Source: Podospora pseudoanserina
Lineage: Eukaryota > Ascomycota > Sordariomycetes > Sordariales > Podosporaceae
Length of the DNA: 64,000 bases
Direction: 5' to 3'
Assembly: GCF_035222485.1 (NCBI RefSeq)
Contig: NC_085920.1
Location: 3,782,001-3,846,000, forward strand
How positions within the stretch are numbered: the stretch's first letter is position 1; each line of letters opens with the position of its first letter. A program made the position numbers and the translations under genes. This document shows positions 58,217-64,000 of this stretch, piece after piece. The notes under the pieces are model-generated. The model was not told where the DNA came from, searched no databases, and saw only the letters and a program-made list of their open reading frames with translations.

Positions 58217-61133
58217 ATGGATGAGATCGAAGACGTCGTGAGTAAATCTTTCCCCTGATTGAAAATTCCTCACAGATTGGAATCTGACATCTCTCTCACC
58301 CAGTCCTACGCCTGCTCCGTAGCGAGCTTCGAGAACGTTGGACATCCTACACCAGCAACCAACCCCGCCGATGAAAAGGACAATGCTGTTGTTTACACCA
58401 CCATCGCAGTCAACGAACACGGCAAAATAACCTCCAGTTCGTCCCCCTTCCGCTTCCCTCCCCTTTCTTACTCAACCAACTAATGTACTTCCCAGCCCAC
58501 AACGGCAAACCCCCTCCCCCTTCCCCCCCTCCTACCAACCACCTTGATCCCACCGCCCCCGTCGTGGAAATCCTCACCACAATCACCACCCCCTCCCCCC
58601 ACAACAACCGCCAGCAAGCAATGATGATGAACCTCCACCGCCCGCAATCCTACCCCTACCGAACCCCCGACATGGAAGACGAAGACAACGACCTCCCCCC
58701 CCCGGACCTCATCCCCTCCATGATGGGCGACCTGCCTAACAATGCTTTTGGTTTTGGTAAGAAGAAAGAAATGGTAATCCACTCCCCTTACCTCCGGTCT
58801 GCGCTTTCGGCTGTGGTGCAATACTACCCCGGTTTTGAGGTCATCCAACGGGGGACCGTGCTGAGGATAGCGGAGCCTTACCAGGTGCTTGCGCATCACT
58901 GGGGGGAGTTGGAGGAATATAAAACATCTCAGCCGGACTGCCATGACGGGAGGTATGCAGCCACTACGGCGGCACATATTGATGTCCTCCTCACCTTCCT
59001 CGCCGATCTCTACGGCCCCGGCTTAGATGACGAGAAAAAACGCTGGGAAAAAGGCCGGGCGACATACAGCCGCTTCTGGTGCCTCCTCAAGCCGGGGAGT
59101 GTGGTGTACCGCGAGAAGGATGGGGAGTGGACGGGGTGCGTGGTTTCTGGGATTAACTTTCTACGAGCGGCTGGTTCGGTGGAAGGGGTGGGGAGTGATG
59201 GGATGTTGGTTTACATGTGGGGGATTGCCTACAAGAAGGGGCTGATGAGACGGGAGATGATACAGAGGATTATTTGGCCTTGGGGTGGGGAGAGGGATAT
59301 CACTTCCTTACCTGTGGTGCCTGAGAGATGGGTGAAGGGTGGGGTGAGGGACAGAGGGTCGAGATGGGGAGACGGTATTGGGGTTGGCTGGGGGTTAGTT
59401 ATAGGGAGTACGAAGGGTACTTGGGGGGGGGAGGACGAAGGAGATGGTGAGTTTTCTTAATGGTTTGGGGAAAGAATTGGGGCTGACTTGAACGTGATAG
59501 ATCAAGGGAAGGTTATTGTCGATCCGGAGGGGTACGAGCGGTTTTCTGAGCAGTCGCCTCATCACCGCATTGCGACGCCCAAGTTTGCCCCTCGCTGGGA
59601 TCAGCAGCACACCCCGGCGAGACAGGACAGGTTACCGCAGATGTTGTCACGGTGCAGCTGTGCTGTTTGCAACAGTAGCCGGGGGAAGCAAGAGCCTAGT
59701 CCCTGGGCAGGGTTTGACGACCTCGACCCGAGATCCTCACCCCTGCCCCGAAACGAGGAGATATATTTCATGGTCATTGGGCCCTTGATCCCAGCTTTTA
59801 TCCTCAAAGAACGCCGCTGGGGTAAGTTCCCCCTTTACCCCTTCTTCCCTCCCAGCTAACCTCCCACCCTCCCCCAAGCGCACATCCGAACCTCCTCCCT
59901 GCACCACATAACCCCCTCCCCCACCCCCTTCAACCACCTCGTCCTCGACCCAGCGACAAAACAAACCCTCAAAGCCGTGATAACCCCCTTCTCCTCCCCC
60001 CCTTCTTCCCCTTCCCAAATCTACCCCTGGCCAAGTGACATAATCCCCGACAAAGGCCTCGGCAGGATCTTCCTCCTCCACGGCCCCCCAGGCGTGGGGA
60101 AAACCCTCACAGCAGAAGTCTCCTCCCTCCTCACCCGCCGCCCATTACTCCCCCTCACCCCCGCCGACCTCCCCCCTTCCCCTTCGGAAATCGAAACCTC
60201 GTTGTCATACTACCTCACCCTGTCGGAACGCTTCGGCGCCCTAGTCCTCATCGACGAGGCAGACGTCTACCTTGAGCGTCGCCAATCCAAAGATCTCCGT
60301 CGTAACAGTCTTGTGTCGGTATTCCTGCGGGCGCTGGAGTATTACAAGGGGGTGATGATGCTCACGACGAACAGAGTGGAGATGTTTGATGATGCTTTTA
60401 CCAGTCGGATTCACGTCGCGTTGCACTATAAAGAACTGGATGAGGAGCAGAGGGGGCGGGTCTGGGAGGTGGGGTTTGATAGACTGGAACGGGAGAGTAA
60501 TGGGCGGGTGGTGGTTCACACAGCGGCGAGGGAGTGGGTTAAGGGGAAAGAGATGAGGGAGTTGGGGTGGAACGGACGGGAGATCAGGAACGGGCTTCAG
60601 ACTGCTGTTGCGCTGGCGGAGTTTGAGGCAAACGAAAAGGGGGTGGTGGGACGGGTGGTGGTGAAAGAGGGGCATTTGAAAACGGTGGGGGGGTTGAGTA
60701 GGGGGTTTAGGGAGTATATGAGGGAGAGGAAGGGAGGGTTGGAAAAGTAGGTTAGTCTTTTTTTAATTTTCTTTTTATTTTTTTAATTTTTTTATTTATA
60801 TATATATATTTTACTTGGTGGTGATGGTGTTCTGGTAGGAGAAGAATGCTGATTTCTTTTTGCAGCAGAGAAGACAAAGACGAAGGCGAAGATGAAGAGG
60901 ACGAGGAAGAGGAAGAGGAAGAGGAAGAGGAAGAGAAAGAGGGCGATCCCATCCAAAAACTACCAATCGACCACCCCCTCCGACAGCCCGAGTACCAGTT
61001 CCAACTCTACCTTTTAGAACAGCAATCTGTCAGGACACAGTGGCGGATAAAGTTGGATAAGTCAAAAAACTCTCCCGCGATGCTCAACGGGAGGGTGTAT
61101 GACGACTGGGAAGAGGAGTATCACCATCGTTAG
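58217..61133 (+). CDS. AAA+ ATPase of a fungal-specific family (DUF7025-like N-terminal part)
   Basis: Six exons (58217-58237, 58304-58436, 58496-59446, 59501-59821, 59879-60746, 60866-61133), 2562 coding bases. The N-terminal part (VIHSPYLRSALSAVVQYYPGFE, RFWCLLKPGSVVY, WPWGGERDITSLPVVPERW) and DQGKVIVDPEGYERF are typical of fungal AAA proteins with a DUF7025 region. The ATPase core has Walker A GPPGVGKT, Walker B LVLIDEADVYLE, sensor TTNRVEMFDDAF and arginine finger SRIHVAL. Between about 59350 and 59425 the family sequence (RVEMGRRYWGWLGVSYREY) lies in a different frame from its flanks. One missing base on the left and one extra base, probably in the G9 run at 59423-59431, would explain it. 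The last intron's GTAGGT donor includes an in-frame TAG. Splicing adds an acidic tail plus PLRQPEYQFQLYLLEQQ. Confidence 0.85.
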
Positions 61134-61487
61134 CCCTCAGACCTGAGAGACAGGCTTCACTACCATCTTTGCCCTCTTCCAAATGTCTCACAGATCATAA
61201 GTACTATCCAAGTAGCTCCAAAGCATCACCTTGCTCTACTCGCGCCGATTCATCTCTATAAAATAGCGCTTTCCCTTGCTGTTGATTTCATTAGTCCGTT
61301 TCTCTCGCTCCTGGTTCAAAACCATGCCCGCAAATGACTAGTATATATATTTCCCTTGCCGACTCCCAACTCCTTGCTAAATATCCCCTCCACAAAAGAA
61401 AAAGCCGACCCCAGTCCCAATCCCAATCCCAAAATAATCGAGTACCCCTACGCCTACCCAGCCTCCCCTCACACACAAAAAAAACCC
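61134..61487. other. Intergenic between convergent AAA+ ATPase and ATG6
   Basis: Short 3' flanks with a TATATATAT stretch near 61341-61350 and repeated CCCAATC units near 61411-61430. No gene is seen. Confidence 0.5.
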
Positions 61488-62957
61488 TCATCCACCCCCC
61501 GCCCCCCTCCCGTTACTCATCGAATTCACATTACTCGCATGCGCCAACAAAAACTTGCAGCACGTCAACGTCAACTTGCAAGCCTTTGTCCACCCATCAT
61601 CCTGCGCAATCCCCAGCTTGATGCTCACATCCATAATCTTGTCCCCCTCGATCCTGTACGGCAGCGCGAGCGGCGTCCCCTCCCTCGCCGTCTGCTTCTG
61701 CACAAAGTCGCCCAGCTGCCTCACCAGCTCCAGAAACGCCACCATCGCCTGGTCAAACTTCCTATGCATGATTGTGATGCCAAATGGCATGTCCCCGCTA
61801 GAGAACAGCTCCAAAACATGACGCTTCGGCGCGGGTGGAGGGGCGCTCCTGGCTGAGCCGTACCGGCTCGAGGAGGGGGATTGGTATTCCAACTTGATGA
61901 TTCGGGAGCAAGACCCCATGGGCTGGGGCTCATAGCCGTCAAAGTGGTAGTTGAGCTTCTCGGCGACTGTCACGATGAGCAAGAGGGCGTGGCCCCAGGC
62001 GGCATTGATCTCGGGCCAGTCGACCGGGCGGGCGTGCAAGCGGCCTAGGCGGAGGCCGTTGATGGTGGCAAAGGTTCCGTCGTGGCTGATGCAGAATGTG
62101 TCGTTGTATACGTTGCTGCGTTGGAGCTTCTCGAGCTGGCGGGAATCGTGGTCAAAGGTGCTGTTAATGCTGTCGCGTTCGTCTTGAAAATGGGCTAGTC
62201 GAGAGGCGAAGGCGTTGCGTTCCCTCCAAAAGACGTCTTCTTGAGCGTCAACCTTCTCGGCCTCTTCTTCGAGTGCAAGGAGCTCGAGATCTAGTTTGGC
62301 CCTTTCCTCCTCTAGCTGCTCGATTTCTCTGCGGCGCTCGGCCACGGCTTGGCTGGCCCTCCGGAGGGCTTCGTCCTGGGCTCGAATCTCGTCGTCTGTG
62401 GGTGCGCTGGCCTGTATCTCTTTGAGGCAAGCGACGTACGCGTCCCGCTCACGGTTTGTCGCCTCGAGTCTTTTCTGTAATTCCTCCAATAAAAGCTCGG
62501 TGCACTCGACGCACACTGGGTGGTCTATATCGGATCGCGCTGACAGGATCTCGAACAGTTTGGCGATGCGCTCCATCTCATAAGACTTGTCGTCGTCTGG
62601 TGGCCCATCATTTCCTCCATTCGCCGGTTGCGCCGAGGAAGCATCTTGTTGCTTTGGTTGTTGGCTTCTGTGTGGTGTGATCTGAGACTCAGTCAGGAAG
62701 ATGAATGACATGGAACTGTCGCTGGCTCGTGGGGGTCCTCCATGTCTCTTGAACATGGGTTGACCGGCCTGTCGAACAGCCTTCTCATAGGTGGACTTGC
62801 GCGCCCTGTCCTGGGAGTGTAGAGTTCGCGATGCGGCTGGGGGTTTCTTGGGTGGTTGCTGTGAGTGTGTCGCCACGAGGAGATCATAGGCAGCCGGATT
62901 GAGGTCATCCAGAGAGCCGTCGAGCTTCAGAGGGCCGCGGCATTTCTGGCAAAACAT
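61488..62957 (-). CDS. ATG6: Autophagy protein Atg6/Beclin-1 (Vps30)
   Basis: Subunit of class III PI3-kinase complexes (Vps34-Vps15) in autophagosome formation and vacuolar sorting. Single exon, 489 aa, start ATG 62957. The N-terminal MFCQKCRGPL and the HPVCVECTELLLEEL segment provide paired CxxC motifs. A short MSFIFLTESQI segment at residues 83-93 sits where the Beclin BH3-like region lies. A long coiled coil at about 155-270 (ERRREIEQLEEERAKLDLEL) is followed by the BARA domain at about 275-480, with NVYNDTFCISHDGTFATING and RLGRLHARPVDWPEINAAWGHA. A Ser/Pro insert (QSPSSSRYGSARSAPPPAP) interrupts the BARA domain. Having no intron is unusual among its neighbours. Head-to-head with VTI1 across 388 bases. 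Confidence 0.96.
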   Translation of the reverse strand: MFCQKCRGPLKLDGSLDDLNPAAYDLLVATHSQQPPKKPPAASRTLHSQDRARKSTYEKAVRQAGQPMFKRHGGPPRASDSSMSFIFLTESQITPHRSQQPKQQDASSAQPANGGNDGPPDDDKSYEMERIAKLFEILSARSDIDHPVCVECTELLLEELQKRLEATNRERDAYVACLKEIQASAPTDDEIRAQDEALRRASQAVAERRREIEQLEEERAKLDLELLALEEEAEKVDAQEDVFWRERNAFASRLAHFQDERDSINSTFDHDSRQLEKLQRSNVYNDTFCISHDGTFATINGLRLGRLHARPVDWPEINAAWGHALLLIVTVAEKLNYHFDGYEPQPMGSCSRIIKLEYQSPSSSRYGSARSAPPPAPKRHVLELFSSGDMPFGITIMHRKFDQAMVAFLELVRQLGDFVQKQTAREGTPLALPYRIEGDKIMDVSIKLGIAQDDGWTKACKLTLTCCKFLLAHASNVNSMSNGRGAGGG

Positions 62958-63345
62958 CTTGTGCCGGAGATCTAAAGAGTCTCGAGGTGTAGCTGATAGA
63001 GATTAAAGGTAGATAAATAGATGATCTGGCGGGGAGGTAGGCACCAGTCGCTCTAGGTGGGCTGGACAGTGGACGTCACAGTTGAACAACACCCCTGTCC
63101 CCGGCACGCAAGCACCCCGCCCGCATGCGACTCAGCGGCCGGCTGGCCGGGGGGTTAAGGGTGACCTCCCCAGGCTGTCATGTGCGTGCCAGCCACTGGC
63201 CCGTGCTTGCATGTCGTAGTCGCAGTTGTCGTCGCCGCAACCAACCCAGCCAACCTGGAACTTTGACTTTGACAAACATCAATCAACAAGTAAATACCAA
63301 CGACTGGCCGGGGCGTTCAGGTCTCAGCCCAAAACTGCCATCACC
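62958..63345. promoter_or_regulatory. Shared divergent promoter of ATG6 and VTI1
   Basis: Only 388 bases separate the two start codons, so both promoters and leaders must lie here. No clear TATA box is seen on either side. Confidence 0.55.
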
Positions 63346-64000
63346 ATGTCCAACCTCCTCGACACCGACGCCGGCACCGAGCTCTTCAAGCACTACGAAT
63401 CAGAATACCTGCTCGTCCGCGCCGACCTGACCCAGAAACTCGACCAAATCAATGAGTTATCCGGCGAGCCCAGAAAGGCCGCCCTCAGCGCGGCAGAGCG
63501 GGCGCTGGAGGAAACCGACGAGCTAGTGGGCCAGATGCAGATGGAGAAGCAAAACGTCCCCTCGTCTCAGCGCACAGCAATCAACAGACGGATCCGCGAC
63601 TACAAGAGCGATGTCGATGGATACAGGCGAAAGCTGCGGACTCTGGCCGAGGACAGGAGTGCGCTTTTTGGGGGACGGTACACGGACAATCCCGGTGGTG
63701 CTTCTGGGGATGCGCAGCTGGAGCAGAGGCAGCAGTTGCTGTCTGGTAGGTTTCTAGGAAGCCAAAGGAAGGGGAATCTGAAGCTGATTGATGATAAAGG
63801 AACCGATCGTTTGGACCGCAGCACTCAGCGCCTGAAGGCTAGTCAACAGCTGGCGAACGAGACCGAGTCCATCGGTGCCAACACTCTGGCCACGCTGCAG
63901 CAGCAGCGCGAGACGATCGAGCACACCACGCGCGTTATGTACGAGAGCGAGGGTTATGTCGATCGCAGTTTGAAGAGCATCAAGGGCATTGCCCGTAGGT
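63346..64000 (+). CDS. VTI1: Qb-SNARE Vti1 (3' truncated by window end)
   Basis: Vesicle-fusion SNARE of Golgi, endosome and vacuole traffic. Exon 1 is 63346-63745, and exon 2 starts 63800 and runs out of the window. The 54-nt intron (GTAGGT donor, AGCTGATTG branch, AAAG acceptor) joins QRQQLLS to GTDRLDRSTQRLKASQQLA. The N-terminal Habc-type three-helix region occupies residues 1-110 (FKHYESEYLLVRADLTQKL). The SNARE core includes ANETESIGANTLATLQQQRE and YVDRSLKSIKGIAR, which in the family is followed by the transmembrane tail. The last visible bases (CGTAGGT) may be the next donor site. Roughly 200 of an expected 230 codons are present. Confidence 0.95.
   Translation, partial: MSNLLDTDAGTELFKHYESEYLLVRADLTQKLDQINELSGEPRKAALSAAERALEETDELVGQMQMEKQNVPSSQRTAINRRIRDYKSDVDGYRRKLRTLAEDRSALFGGRYTDNPGGASGDAQLEQRQQLLSGRFLGSQRKGNLKLIDDKGTDRLDRSTQRLKASQQLANETESIGANTLATLQQQRETIEHTTRVMYESEGYVDRSLKSIKGIARR

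Noticed and set aside
59340-59360. Explaining the AAA+ ATPase frame change by a tiny intron
   Set aside because: The only GTGAG...ACAG pair there would make an intron of about a dozen bases, too short to splice.

Overview
This window is nuclear DNA of a filamentous ascomycete, most likely a sordariomycete (Sordariales-like). The evidence is short introns (about 50-100 nt) with GTAAGT-type donors and CTAAC/CTGAC branch sites 10-25 nt before the acceptor, GC-rich codon thirds, pyrimidine-rich 5' leaders, a Zn2Cys6 regulator, a CYP505-type P450-reductase fusion and a CON-8-like conidiation protein. I saw no tRNA, rRNA, CRISPR, transposon or provirus. Exon coordinates come from hand-read splice junctions that restore reading frame and family motifs.

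Layout. 0-11 kb: the last codons of an unidentified gene; cystathionine gamma-lyase (+); a doubtful small secreted His-rich protein (-); a dense microsatellite tract; and a large DUF1765/UPF0592 protein (-). About 3.9 kb without a recognisable gene follows. 15-26 kb: a CYP505 fatty-acid hydroxylase (-) divergent from an ACR3 arsenite transporter (+), a Gly/Leu-repeat secreted protein (-), an interrupted Ser/Pro-rich reading frame (probable pseudogene) and a UCH-family deubiquitinase (-). 28-44 kb: CON-8-like protein (+), three-KH RNA-binding protein (-), CENP-K-like kinetochore protein (+), dUTPase (+), pyridoxal kinase (-), PCNA (-), a vezatin/Inp2-like membrane protein (-) and EMC6 (+). 44-64 kb: IQGAP (-) divergent from IMP dehydrogenase (+), saccharopine dehydrogenase LYS1 (-) divergent from a Zn2Cys6 factor (+), an AAA+ ATPase (+), and Atg6/Beclin (-) divergent from the SNARE Vti1 (+, cut by the window end).

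Most genes are housekeeping: sulfur and lysine amino-acid metabolism, purine and dUTP metabolism, replication, kinetochore, cytokinesis, ER insertion, autophagy and vesicle fusion. dUTPase and PCNA lie 3.5 kb apart and both carry ACGCG-core (MCB-like) elements upstream, consistent with shared G1/S control. LYS1 has a perfect TGAGTCA (GCN4/CPC-1) site.

I did not find a convincing new multi-gene system. The most unusual items are an 11-nt microexon in pyridoxal kinase, a GC-AG intron in LYS1, a locally shifted and then restored frame in the AAA+ ATPase together with a stop-overlapping donor that would give two C-termini, a dUTPase that appears built for dual mitochondrial/nuclear targeting, and the Gly/Leu-repeat secreted protein.
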